From NCBI GenBank assembly GCA_039619475.1, contig CM077116.1, positions 102,531,164 through 102,595,163 on the forward strand: a stretch of DNA of 64,000 bases. The letters run 5' to 3'. Positions 46,821 to 59,676 of the stretch are shown here, piece by piece. The position numbers and the translations under genes are program-made. The notes beneath the pieces are model-generated. The model saw only the letters and a list, made by a program, of their open reading frames with translations. It was not told the DNA's origin and did no database searches. Within the stretch, counting starts at the first letter, position 1. Each line of letters opens with the position of its first letter. The DNA comes from Icerya purchasi (taxonomy: Eukaryota > Arthropoda > Insecta > Hemiptera > Monophlebidae).

Positions 46821-49177
46821 AAAAAAGCAGCTAATGAAATGGAGCGAGGGAACGATCAGAAGTAAGGACAGTATTAAAGGAGGAAAAACTTTAACATACC
46901 ATTTTTCGGTTCAGCAGTGTTCATCCATTTGTCCTATCAATTATACGTTTATCTTTTCCATGAATAAGCTGTATCGACTAGTTCCTGGAATACAGGGGGT
47001 CGCTTGCGAATCTTAGGATGATATCGCTCCAGCAGAACAATGCCAATTATTAATGAAACATAGAAAACAAAACCACAATTTGATTACAGTGAACTTAATT
47101 AAACATCTAAGTAACGGACGCAATTATATCTAAAACAGGTGTCTGGACGATACGTGGGACGAACGCCGCTAAAAATTAGAAAAAAAAATATCGCAATAAG
47201 GACCAAAATGACAAACTACATGATAAAAATAATATAGTACCCAGCACCGCAAAATAAAACAAAAAAATAAAATATAAAAATCGCATTAACGGCAACAACC
47301 CATGAAGAAGTGCGGAACGAAAAAGTAAAAAAAATTGTAAAAAAAATGTAGTGAAAAGTGAAAACGATTTAACAGGTAAACTAGTCACGCGAAAAAAAAA
47401 AATTGAAATAAAAAACGGTCATATCGAACGAGACCGACGAACGGACTAAATTTAAACCCGCCAACACCGATATAAAAAATAAAAATAAAAAAAAAAGCAA
47501 AAGCAAATAACGCGGAAATGGATATACACACGTCATGAAGTGTGCAAAATTGGGAAAATATTATTAAGGAACATGGCGATATAGACTAGAAAATGAGCTC
47601 GCCAAGGAATAGCATGGAATGAAAATAAATCGAATAATAGCAAGATGACTGAAAAATCAACAGAAACAGTAAAGATTTTTCAATAACACAATATATCTGA
47701 AGCTTTTGCACGACATAGAGACTATGTCGTGTGGGCAAAAGGTAACCGGCTAGGAAATCATGTTAAAGAAGAAGAAATTGCATTTACAATTGTTTCTCTG
47801 CATCTTAACAGAAGAGTTTTATTGGCAAGTAGTCACACGGATAGCAACAATAAATGCTCATAAAAAACCAAACACCTGTGAAATGTGTCGAAACTTACAA
47901 AACTAGGCCGCATAAGTTGTTATGAAGACTGATACGAATAACATGAAATAATCACCATTTGCATGGAATCCCTCTGAAAACTACCTGTGTGATATTTAGA
48001 AGAATATAAGAATGCAGAATCAATAAACATCACTTAAACCACTGGGACAGAAGAATGTAAAACGTTAGATTACAGGGCAACTAATGAAGTGTTCCAGTAT
48101 CACATAAAGAGAGAATTCTGAATTTTACCACAAAAACCATTGCAACAATTCCGTTTTTGTCCGATTTCTCCGAATTCGTCATTTTATTCTTCAGCTTCTT
48201 CTTTGTATACGTATTTAGAGTCTGCTGCCGGCTTATCACTCAAATCTTCCATTTCTTCCACTATATTTCTATTCTTCAGTAGTTCTTCTTAGCTGATGAT
48301 CAATGTATTGCAACAGACGTGTCCTCATAGCCGGTTTAGTTTCAAAATACCTTCAAATGTGTTTTTAAGTGCGGCTCCTTTTTCGAAATATTTTTCTCAT
48401 AGAAGTAAATCAGAATTATGTCGTGTATTAGTTTTCTGAAAGCTCTTTTCCGTCTATTTCAAGTGATTTTCTTCCAACACCGTTGCGTTCTGATACTGGC
48501 TTCTTAGAGGTGTTAGCCGGAATTACATCAAGCGGTAGTCATTTAAAAGTTTCTTGCTCTTCATTCCAGCACGCTCAAACCTATAGTTGCACATGCATTA
48601 TAGTATGTACACATTTCTCCTACAAAAGACAACCAGTGTGGTATAGAAAAGTATATAGCAATACCGAATCTGTAAAAATTCAATGAAATACTGCTGGAGA
48701 CAAATCGAAAACACTATCTTATAAAGCAACTGGAAAGTTACAGCAAAATCAAGGAACGCTAAACTGTAAATTTAACCAATTATTCTTCAATGATACAACG
48801 AACGATTGCAAAAAAAATTCTCGTAGTCCACTTAAGACTAGTTCATCGTTTACTTCTTCCGATTTTTCCTCGTTTTAAAGTCTTCTAAACACGATTAAAC
48901 TTTCTTCGGTCTCTCTCATTTCGTCCACATTCTATTACCGTTCTCTGTAACTGATGATCAATGTATCCTCATGGACGTTTTCTTGCAGCCAACTTTATTT
49001 CATGATATCTTCAAATGTGTCTTGAAGTGAAGGAATAGTTCTAACATCCTTTTCTCCCAGAAGCTACTAAGTCTGAATTCCTACATTAAGTGTGTAACAG
49101 GATTTTATCGGTCCATTTCCGTTCTCCGAGTATTTTTTTTCCAGTAATATGGCTTTCATGATATTTGCTTAACAACA

Positions 49178-50232
49178 ATGTCCATTGACTATGAAAAAGC
49201 TTTCGATGGCGTAATACATGAAAAATTAATCAAGATACTGAAGAAATTCAATATTGATGTCAAAGAATTGCAGGTAATAAAGAATTTATACTGGAAACAG
49301 TGCAAAAATATCAAGATGGGCGCCGTATACTCTAATTGAAAATGCAGTATAAGAAAGAAGGTAAAACAGGGAAGGCCCCTCTCTCCGCAGTTATTAAAAA
49401 TCTACGCAGACGAAATAACAAAACAGACGCAAACCGAAGGAGTGGGTCTGAAGATCAATGGACAAAGAAAATGAAGCAAGCTGCGCAGACGCTAAGCTAG
49501 TTATAGCTGAAACAAGAGTTCAAGAGCAGGAAATGGTGTATAGAATAATCTGTGCACGACTAAAATTTGGAATGAAAATCAGCGCGAAAAAACGATAGTC
49601 ATGAAATTCTGGAAAACCAATATCAAAAAAGCAGAAATCATGATAGACAATGAAAAATTGAGAATGTCATCGAGTTTTAGAAATGTAGGTACTCTCGTAA
49701 ATGCAGACGGAGGAGACCAAAAATAAATCAAGGGTAGAATCGGTATGGCAAAGAAAGCCTTCAATAACCTCAGCAATGTATTGAAAAACCGAACCTTGAG
49801 CATGGGTCTACGGAAGAGAATAGTGAGATGCTGCTACATGTGGACAGTACTAAAATATTCCTATGAAACCTAGACAACGAATGCGGATATTGAAAGAAGA
49901 CTGAACGCCTTTGAAATGTGGTGTTATCGAAGATTACTAGAAATACCTTCGACTAACTTTGCAACAAACGTATTAATATTAGATACAGTGAATGAAGAAA
50001 ACAAGACAATAGTTGAAATATCAAGAAACGAAAACTGAAATTCATAGCACATAAAATCCGGGAAGACAGTTTATTCATGCTAACATTACAAGGACGAATT
50101 CAGAGAAAGCTCATTAAAAGAAGAAGAAGATCGGTGCTAGTAACCACGAACGCACCGTCCAACTGTCCATGCAAAAGTCTACAAGAGACCATTAAATGCG
50201 CCAGAAATCAAAGAATATAGATGAACGCAACC
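49178..50232 (+). pseudogene. Truncated reverse transcriptase, unit 10
   Basis: It carries the 2-bp deletion, PLSPQ instead of PLSPR, CADA, and a new TAA (GAA to TAA) in the DQKEIKG motif near 49722. Confidence 0.87.
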
Positions 50233-50764
50233 TCTTGAAGCAACAGTGCGGCTCCGGCGACGACGAAGTATTTTCTCCAGCGTTGTTTAATCAGAGGATA
50301 CTTTGTTTGCGTCGCAGTAAATCAAGAAAATTTCTATTCAATAATTGCATATCGACTGAATAATTAAAAATTAGCTCAACAGTTTCACAAAATGACTTAA
50401 ATGTCCGAGAAAACGCATTACCATTTTTAACTGAACATCAATTTGTATAAAAAATCTACTATTCATGATATGTTTCTAGGTGATCTAAGTGAAAATAAAC
50501 AAACGGTAATTGGGCAGAATTTGAAAGAAATAAACCTAACATTGTACATACCAGGAATTTATGATAAAAAGAGGTTCAATAATAACCTTTAAGCATATTC
50601 AACGAAAATCGAAAATAGTCGAAAAACAATGATCACCATAATATATCTTGTAGAAGAATGCTGTTAACAATCAAAATGGAAATTATGGCATACAGGAATT
50701 AATTACTTTAAATCGGTTTTGTAAGAGGCAGGAACAAACTTGGAAAAATGGATACAGAAAACGC

Positions 50765-51106
50765 AATATCGGCTAAACACTGAACGCAATACCCGCCAAA
50801 CACCAAACGCAATAAAGGCTAAACACAAAGCCCAATAAAGATGAAAAACCCAACGCAATAAAGGCTAAACATTGAACGCTTTAAAGGCTAAACACTAAAC
50901 CCATTAAAAATGAAAAACCCAGCGCAATAAAGGCTAAACACTAAACCCAATAAAAATGAAAAGCCCAGCGCAATAAAGGCTAAACACTAAACCCAATAAA
51001 TATGAAAAACCCAGCGCAATAAAGGCTAAACACTAAACCCAATAAAAATGAAAAACCCAGTGCAATAAAGGCTAAACACTGAACGCAATACAGGCTAAAC
51101 AAACAC
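50765..51106. repeat. 23-bp minisatellite, 15 monomers, unit 10
   Basis: Same dimer arrangement as unit 5, including CCCAGTGCAATAAAGG. Confidence 0.93.
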
Positions 51107-53463
51107 AAAAAAGCAGCTAATGAAATGGAGCGAGGGAACGATCAGAAGTAAAGACAGTATTAAAGGAGGAAAAACTTTAACATACCATTTTTCGGTTCAG
51201 CAGTGTTCATCCATTTGTCCTATCAATTATACGTTTATCTTTTCCATGAATAAGCTGTATCGACTAGTTCCTGGAATACAGGGGGTCGCTTGCGAATCTT
51301 AGGATGATATCGCTCCAGCAGAACAATGCCAATTATTAATGAAACATAGAAAACAAAACCACAATTTGATTACAGTGAACTTAATTAAACATCTAAGTAA
51401 CGGACGCAATTATATCTAAAACAGGTGTCTGGACGATACGTGGGACGAACGCCGCTAAAAATTAGAAAAAAAAATATCGCAATAAGGACCAAAATGACAA
51501 ACTACATGATAAAAATAAAATAGTACCCAGCACCGCAAAATAAAACAAAAAAATAAAATATAAAAATCGCATTAACGGCAACAACCCATGAAGAAGTGCG
51601 GAACGAAAAAGTAAAAAAAATTGTAAAAAAAATGTAGTGAAAAGTGAAAACGATTTAACAGGTAAACTAGTCACGCGAAAAAAAAAAATTGAAATAAAAA
51701 ACGGTCATATCGAACGAGACCGACGAACGGACTAAATTTAAACCCGCCAACACCGATATAAAAAATAAAAATAAAAAAAAAAGCAAAAGCAAATAACGCG
51801 GAAATGGATATACACACGTCATGAAGTGTGCAAAATTGGGAAAATATTATTAAGGAACATGGCGATATAGACTAGAAAATGAGCTCGCCAAGGAATAGCA
51901 TGGAATGAAAATAAATCGAATAATAGCAAGATGACTGAAAAATCAACAGAAACAGTAAAGATTTTTCAATAACACAATATATCTGAAGCTTTTGCACGAC
52001 ATAGAGACTATGTCGTGTGGGCAAAAGGTAACCGGCTAGGAAATCATGTTAAAGAAGAAGAAATTGCATTTACAATTGTTTCTCTGCATCTTAACAGAAG
52101 AGTTTTATTGGCAAGTAGTCACACGGATAGCAACAATAAATGCTCATAAAAAACCAAACACCTGTGAAATGTGTCGAAACTTACAAAACTAGGCCGCATA
52201 AGTTGTTATGAAGACTGATACGAATAACATGAAATAATCACCATTTGCATGGAATCCCTCTGAAAACTACTTGTGTGATATTTAGAAGAATATAAGAATG
52301 CAGAATCAATAAACATCACTTAAACCACTGGGACAGAAGAATGTAAAACGTTAGATTACAGGGCAACTAATGAAGTGTTCCAGTATCACATAAAGAGAGA
52401 ATTCTGAATTTTACCACAAAAACCATTGCAACAATTCCGTTTTTGTCCGATTTCTCCGAATTCGTCATTTTATTCTTCAGCTTCTTCTTTGTATACGTAT
52501 TTAGAGTCTGCTGCCGGCTTATCACTCAAATCTTCCATTTCTTCCACTATATTTCTATTCTTCAGTAGTTCTTCTTAGCTGATGATCAATGTATTGCAAC
52601 AGACGTGTCCTCATAGCCGGTTTAGTTTCAAAATACCTTCAAATGTGTTTTTAAGTGCGGCTCCTTTTTCGAAATATTTTTCTCATAGAAGTAAATCAGA
52701 ATTATGTCGTGTATTAGTTTTCTGAAAGCTCTTTTCCGTCTATTTCAAGTGATTTTCTTCCAACACCGTTGCGTTCTGATACTGGCTTCTTAGAGGTGTT
52801 AGCCGGAATTACATCAAGCGGTAGTCATTTAAAAGTTTCTTGCTCTTCATTCCAGCACGCTCAAACCTATAGTTGCACATGCATTATAGTCTGTACACAT
52901 TTCTCCTACAAAAGACAACCAGTGTGGTATAGAAAAGTATATAGCAATACCGAATCTGTAAAAATTCAATGAAATACTGCTGGAGACAAATCGAAAACAC
53001 TATCTTATAAAGCAACTGGAAAGTTACAGCAAAATCAAGGAACGCTAAACTGTAAATTTAACCAATTATTCTTCAATGATACAACGAACGATTGCAAAAA
53101 AAATTCTCGTAGTCCACTTAAGACTAGTTCATCGTTTACTTCTTCCGATTTTTCCTCGTTTTAAAGTCTTCTAAACACGATTAAACTTTCTTCGGTCTCT
53201 CTCATTTCGTCCACATTCTATTACCGTTCTCTGTAACTGATGATCAATGTATCCTCATGGACGTTTTCTTGCAGCCAACTTTATTTCATGATATCTTCAA
53301 ATGTGTCTTGAAGTGAAGGAATAGTTCTAACATCCTTTTCTCCCAGAAGCTACTAAGTCTGAATTCCTACATTAAGTGTGTAACAGGATTTTATCGGTCC
53401 ATTTCCGTTCTCCGAGTATTTTTTTTCCAGTAATATGGCTTTCATGATATTTGCTTAACAACA

Positions 53464-54518
53464 ATGTCCATTGACTATGAAAAAGCTTTCGATGGCGTAA
53501 TACATGAAAAATTAATCAAGATACTGAAGAAATTCAATATTGATGTCAAAGAATTGCAGGTAATAAAGAATTTATACTGGAAACAGTGCAAAAATATCAA
53601 GATGGGCGCCGTATACTCTAATTGAAAATGCAGTATAAGAAAGAAGGTAAAACAGGGAAGGCCCCTCTCTCCGCAGTTATTAAAAATCTACGCAGACGAA
53701 ATAACAAAACAGACGCAAACCGAAGGAGTGGGTCTGAAGATCAATGGACAAAGAAAATGAAGCAAGCTGCGCAGACGCTAAGCTAGTTATAGCTGAAACA
53801 AGAGTTCAAGAGCAGGAAATGGTGTATAGAATAATCTGTGCACGACTAAAATTTGGAATGAAAATCAGCGCGAAAAAACGATAGTCATGAAATTCTGGAA
53901 AACCAATATCAAAAAAGCAGAAATCATGATAGACAATGAAAAATTGAGAATGTCATCGAGTTTTAGAAATGTAGGTACTCTCGTAAATGCAGACGGAGGA
54001 GACCAAAAATAAATCAAGGGTAGAATCGGTATGGCAAAGAAAGCCTTCAATAACCTCAGCAATGTATTGAAAAACCGAACCTTGAGCATGGGTCTACGGA
54101 AGAGAATAGTGAGATGCTGCTACATGTGGACAGTACTAAAATATTCCTATGAAACCTAGACAACGAATGCGGATATTGAAAGAAGACTGAACGCCTTTGA
54201 AATGTGGTGTTATCGAAGATTACTAGAAATACCTTCGACTAACTTTGCAACAAACGTATTAATATTAGATACAGTGAATGAAGAAAACAAGACAATAGTT
54301 GAAATATCAAGAAACGAAAACTGAAATTCATAGCACATAAAATCCGGGAAGACAGTTTATTCATGCTAACATTACAAGGACGAATTCAGAGAAAGCTCAT
54401 TAAAAGAAGAAGAAGATCGGTGCTAGTAACCACGAACGCACCGTCCAACTGTCCATGCAAAAGTCTACAAGAGACCATTAAATGCGCCAGAAATCAAAGA
54501 ATATAGATGAACGCAACC
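53464..54518 (+). pseudogene. Truncated reverse transcriptase, unit 11
   Basis: Same set of lesions as unit 10, including PLSPQ and the TAA in DQKEIKG. Confidence 0.87.
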
Positions 54519-55050
54519 TCTTGAAGCAACAGTGCGGCTCCGGCGACGACGAAGTATTTTCTCCAGCGTTGTTTAATCAGAGGATACTTTGTTTGCGTCG
54601 CAGTAAATCAAGAAAATTTCTATTCAATAATTGCATATCGACTGAATAATTAAAAATTAGCTCAACAGTTTCACAAAATGACTTAAATGTCCGAGAAAAC
54701 GCATTACCATTTTTAACTGAACATCAATTTGTATAAAAAATCTACTATTCATGATATGTTTCTAGGTGATCTAAGTGAAAATAAACAAACGGTAATTGGG
54801 CAGAATTTGAAAGAAATAAACCTAACATTGTACATACCAGGAATTTATGATAAAAAGAGGTTCAATAATAACCTTTAAGCATATTCAACGAAAATCGAAA
54901 ATAGTCGAAAAACAATGATCACCATAATATATCTTGTAGAAGAATGCTGTTAACAATCAAAATGGAAATTATGGCATACAGGAATTAATTACTTTAAATC
55001 GGTTTTGTAAGAGGCAGGAACAAACTTGGAAAAATGGATACAGAAAACGC

Positions 55051-55392
55051 AATATCGGCTAAACACTGAACGCAATACCCGCCAAACACCAAACGCAATA
55101 AAGGCTAAACACAAAGCCCAATAAAGATGAAAAACCCAACGCAATAAAGGCTAAACATTGAACGCTTTAAAGGCTAAACACTAAACCCATTAAAAATGAA
55201 AAACCCAGCGCAATAAAGGCTAAACACTAAACCCAATAAAAATGAAAAGCCCAGCGCAATAAAGGCTAAACACTAAACCCAATAAATATGAAAAACCCAG
55301 CGCAATAAAGGCTAAACACTAAACCCAATAAAAATGAAAAACCCAGTGCAATAAAGGCTAAACACTGAACGCAATACAGGCTAAACAAACAC
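55051..55392. repeat. 23-bp minisatellite, 15 monomers, unit 11
   Basis: Same form as unit 10. Confidence 0.93.
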
Positions 55393-57748
55393 AAAAAAGC
55401 AGCTAATGAAATGGAGCGAGGGAACGATCAGAAGTAAAGACAGTATTAAAGGAGGAAAAACTTTAACATACCATTTTTCGGTTCAGCAGTGTTCATCCAT
55501 TTGTCCTATCAATTATACGTTTATCTTTTCCATGAATAAGCTGCATCGACTAGTTCCTGGAATACAGGGGGTCGCTTGCGAATCTTAGGATGAAATCGCT
55601 CCAGCAGAACAATGCCAATTATTAATGAAACATAGAAAACAAAACCACAATTTGATTACAGTGAACTTAATTAAACATCTAAGTAACGGACGCAATTATA
55701 TCTAAAACAGGTGTCTGGACGATACGTGGGACGAACGCCGCTAAAAATTAGAAAAAAAAATATCGCAATAAGGACCAAAATGACAAACTACATGATAAAA
55801 ATAAAATAGTACCCAGCACCGCAAAATAAAACAAAAAAATAAAATATAAAAATCGCATTAACGGCAACAATCCATGAAGAGGTGCGGAACAAAAAAGTAA
55901 AAAAAATTGTAAAAAAAATGTAGTGAAAAGTGAAAACGATTTAACAGGTAAACTAGTCACGCGAAAAAAAAAAATTGAAATAAAAAACGGTCATATCGAA
56001 CGAGACCGACGAACGGACTAAATTTAAACCCGCCAACACCGATATAAAAAATAAAAATAAAAAAAAAGCAAAAGCAAATAACGCGGAAATGGATATACAC
56101 ACGTCATGAAGTGTGCAAAATTGGGAAAATATTATTAAGGAACATGGCGATATAGACTAGAAAATGAGCTCGCCAAGGAATAGCATGGAATGAAAATAAA
56201 TCGAATAATAGCAAGATGACTGAAAAATCAACAGAAACAGTAAAGATTTTTCAATAACACAATATATCTGAAGCTTTTGCACGACATAGAGACTATGTCA
56301 TGTGGGCAAAAGGTAACCGGCTAGGAAATCATGTTAAAGAAGAAGAAATTGCATTTACAATTGTTTCTCTGCATCTTAACAGAAGAGTTTTATTGGCAAG
56401 TAGTCACACGGATAGCAACAATAAATGCTCATAAAAAACCAAACACCTGTGAAATGTGTCGAAACTTACAAAACTAGGCCGCATAAGTTGTTATGAAGAC
56501 TGATACGAATAACATGAAATAATCACCATTTGCATGGAATCCCTCTGAAGACTACCTGTGTGATATTTAGAAGAATATAAGAATGCAGAATCAATAAACA
56601 TCACTTAAACCACTGGGACAGAAGAATGTAAAACGTTAGATTACAGGGCAACTAATGAAGTGTTCCAGTATCACATAAAGAGAGAGTTCTGAATTTTACC
56701 ACAAAAACCATTGCAACAATTCCGTTTTTGTCCGATTTCTCCGAATTCGTCATTTTATTCTTCAACTTCTTCTTTGTATACGTATTTAGAGTCTGCTGCC
56801 GGCTTATCACTCAAATCTTCCATTTCTTCCACTATATTTCTATTCTTCAGTAGTTCTTCTTAGCTGATGATCAATGTATTGCAACAGACGTGTCCTCATA
56901 GCCGGTTTAGTTTCAAAATACCTTCAAATGTGTTTTTAAGTGCGGCTCCTTTTTCGAAATATTTTTCTCATAGAAGTAAATCAGAATTATGTCGGGTATT
57001 AGTTTTCTGAAAGCTCTTTTCCGTCTATTTCAAGTGATTTTCTTCCAACACCGTTGCGTTCTGATACTGGCTTCTTAGAGGTGTTAGCCGGAATTACATC
57101 AAGCGGTAGTCATTTAAAAGTTTCTTGCTCTTCATTCCAGCACGCTCAAACCTATAGTTGCACATGCATTATAGTATGTACACATTTCTCCTACAAAAGA
57201 CAACCAGTGTGGTATAGAAAAGTATATAGCAATACCGAATCTGTAAAAATTCAATGAAATACTGCTGGAGACAAATCGAAAACACTATCTTATAAAGCAA
57301 CTGGAAAGTTACAGCAAAATCAAGGAACGCTAAACTGTAAATTTAACCAATTATTCTTCAATGATACAACGAACGATTGCAAAAAAAATTCTCGTAGTCC
57401 ACTTAAGACTAGTTCATCGTTTACTTCTTCCGATTTTTCTTCGTTTTAAAGTCTTCTAAACACGATTAAACTTTCTTCGGTCTCTCTCATTTCGTCCACA
57501 TTCTATTACCGTTCTCTGTAACTGATGATCAATGTATCCTCATGGACGTTTTCTTGCAGCCAACTTTATTTCATGATATCTTCAAATGTGTCTTGAAGTG
57601 AAGGAATAGTTCTAACATCCTTTTCTCCCAGAAGCTACTAAGTCTGAATTCCTACATTAAGTGTGTAACAGGATTTTATCGGTCCATTTCCGTTCTCCGA
57701 GTATTTTTTTTCCAGTAATATGGCTTTCATGATATTTGCTTAACAACA

Positions 57749-58803
57749 ATGTCCATTGACTATGAAAAAGATTTCGATGGCGTAATACATGAAAAATTAA
57801 TCAAGATACTGAAGAAATTCAATATTGATGTCAAAGAATTGCAGGTAATAAAGAATTTATACTGGAAACAGTGCAAAAATATCAAGATGGGCGCCGTATA
57901 CTCTAATTGAAAATGCAGTATAAGAAAGAAGGTAAAACAGGGAAGGCCCCTCTCTCCGCGGTTATTAAAAATCTACGCAGACGAAATAACAAAACAGACG
58001 CAAACCGAAGGAGTGGGTCTGAAGATCAATGGACAAAGAAAATGAAGCAAGCTGCGCAGACGCTAAGCTAGTTATAGCTGAAACAAGAGTTCAAGAGCAG
58101 GAAATGGTGTATAGAATAATCTGTGCACGACTAAAATTTGGAATGAAAATCAGCGCGAAAAAACGATAGTCATGAAATTCTGGAAAACCAATATCAAAAA
58201 AGCAGAAATCATGATAGACAATGAAAAATTGAGAATGTCATCGAGTTTTAGAAATGTAGGTACTCTCGTAAATGCAGACGGAGGAGACCAAAAATAAATC
58301 AAGGGTAGAATCGGTATGGCAAAGAAAGCCTTCAATAACCTCAGCAATGTATTGAAAAACCGAACCTTGAGCATGGGTCTACGGAAGAGAATAGTGAGAT
58401 GCTGCTACATGTGGACAGTACTAAAATATTCCTATGAAACCTAGACAACGAATGCGGATATTGAAAGAAGACTGAACGCCTTTGAAATGTGGTGTTATCG
58501 AAGATTACTAGAAATACCTTCGACTAACTTTGCAACAAACGTATTAATATTAGATACAGTGAATGAAGAAAACAAGACAATAGTTGAAATATCAAGAAAC
58601 GAAAACTGAAATTCATAGCACATAAAATCCGGGAAGACAGTTTATTCATGCTAACATTACAAGGACGAATTCAGAGAAAGCTCATTAAAAGAAGAAGAAG
58701 ATCGGTGCTAGTAACCACGAACGCACCGTCCAACTGTCCATGCAAAAGTCTACAAGAGACCATTAAATGCCCCAGAAATCAAAGAATATAGATGACCGCA
58801 ACC
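57749..58803 (+). pseudogene. Truncated reverse transcriptase, unit 12
   Basis: DYEKDFDGV replaces DYEKAFDGV in the palm motif. The 2-bp deletion and the TAA are present, but the motif reads PLSPR again, unlike units 10 and 11. Confidence 0.87.
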
Positions 58804-59335
58804 TCTTGAAGCAACAGTGCGGCTCCGGCGACGACGAAGTATTTCCTCCAGCGTTGTTTAATCAGAGGATACTTTGTTTGCGTCGCAGTAAATCAAAAAA
58901 ATTTCTATTCAATAATTGCATATCGACTGAATAATTAAAAATTAGCTCAACAGTTTCACAAAATGACTTAAATGTCCGAGAAAACGCATTACCATTTTTA
59001 ACTGAACATCAATTTGTATAAAAAATCTACTATTCATGATATGTTTCCAGGTGATCTAAGTGAAAATAAACAAACGGTAATTGGGCAGAATTTGAAAGAA
59101 ATAAACCTAACATTGTACATACCAGGAATTTATGATAAAAAGAGGTTCAATAATAACCTTTAAGCATATTCAACGAAAATCGAAAATAGTCGAAAAACAA
59201 TGATCACCATAATATATCTTGTAGAAGAATGCTGTTTACAATCAAAATGGAAATTATGGCATACAGGAATTAATTACTTTAAATCGGTTTTGTAAGAGGC
59301 AGGAACAAACTTGGAAAAATGGATACAGAAAACGC

Positions 59336-59676
59336 AATATCGGCTAAACACTGAACGCAATACCCGCCAAACACCAAACGCAATAAAGGCTAAACACAAA
59401 GCCTAATAAAGATGAAAAACCCAACGCAATAAAGCCTAACATTGAACGCTTTAAAGGCTAAACACTAAACCCATTAAAAATGAAAAACCCAGCGCAATAA
59501 AGGCTAAACACTAAACCCAATAAAAATGAAAAGCCCAGCGCAATAAAGGCTAAACACTAAACCCAATAAATATGAAAAACCCAGCGCAATAAAGGCTAAA
59601 CACTAAACCCAATAAAAATGAAAAACCCAGCGCAATAAAGGCTAAACACTGAACGCAATACAGGCTAAACAAACAC
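59336..59676. repeat. 23-bp minisatellite, 15 monomers, unit 12
   Basis: Unit 10 arrangement with CAGCGC in place of CAGTGC, and a 1-bp loss in AAAGCCTAACATTG. Confidence 0.93.

Larger units (their letters stand above)
42617..46945. repeat. Array unit 9 (4329 bp), regains the extra dimer
   Basis: The length returns to the 4.33-kb class because the minisatellite again has 17 monomers, although the rest resembles units 8 and 10. It is the first of four units (9-12) with a 2-bp deletion in the reverse transcriptase near 45135. A change in the hairpin stem (CACGACATGG at 43379) breaks one base pair. Confidence 0.95.
46946..51231. repeat. Array unit 10 (4286 bp)
   Basis: It forms a close pair with unit 11. 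Both have AGCTGTATCG near 46968, GATGATATCGC near 47016, AAAACCACAATT near 47070, GTCGTGTATTAG near 48422 and CCGCAGTTATT in the reverse transcriptase. It is the first unit with an in-frame TAA in the thumb region (49722). Confidence 0.95.
51232..55517. repeat. Array unit 11 (4286 bp)
   Basis: This is the sister of unit 10 in nearly all private variants, which suggests a recent single-unit duplication. It differs by AATAAAATAG near 51514 (unit 10 has AATAATATAG), ACTACTTGTG near 52265 and TAGTCTGTAC near 52888. Confidence 0.95.
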
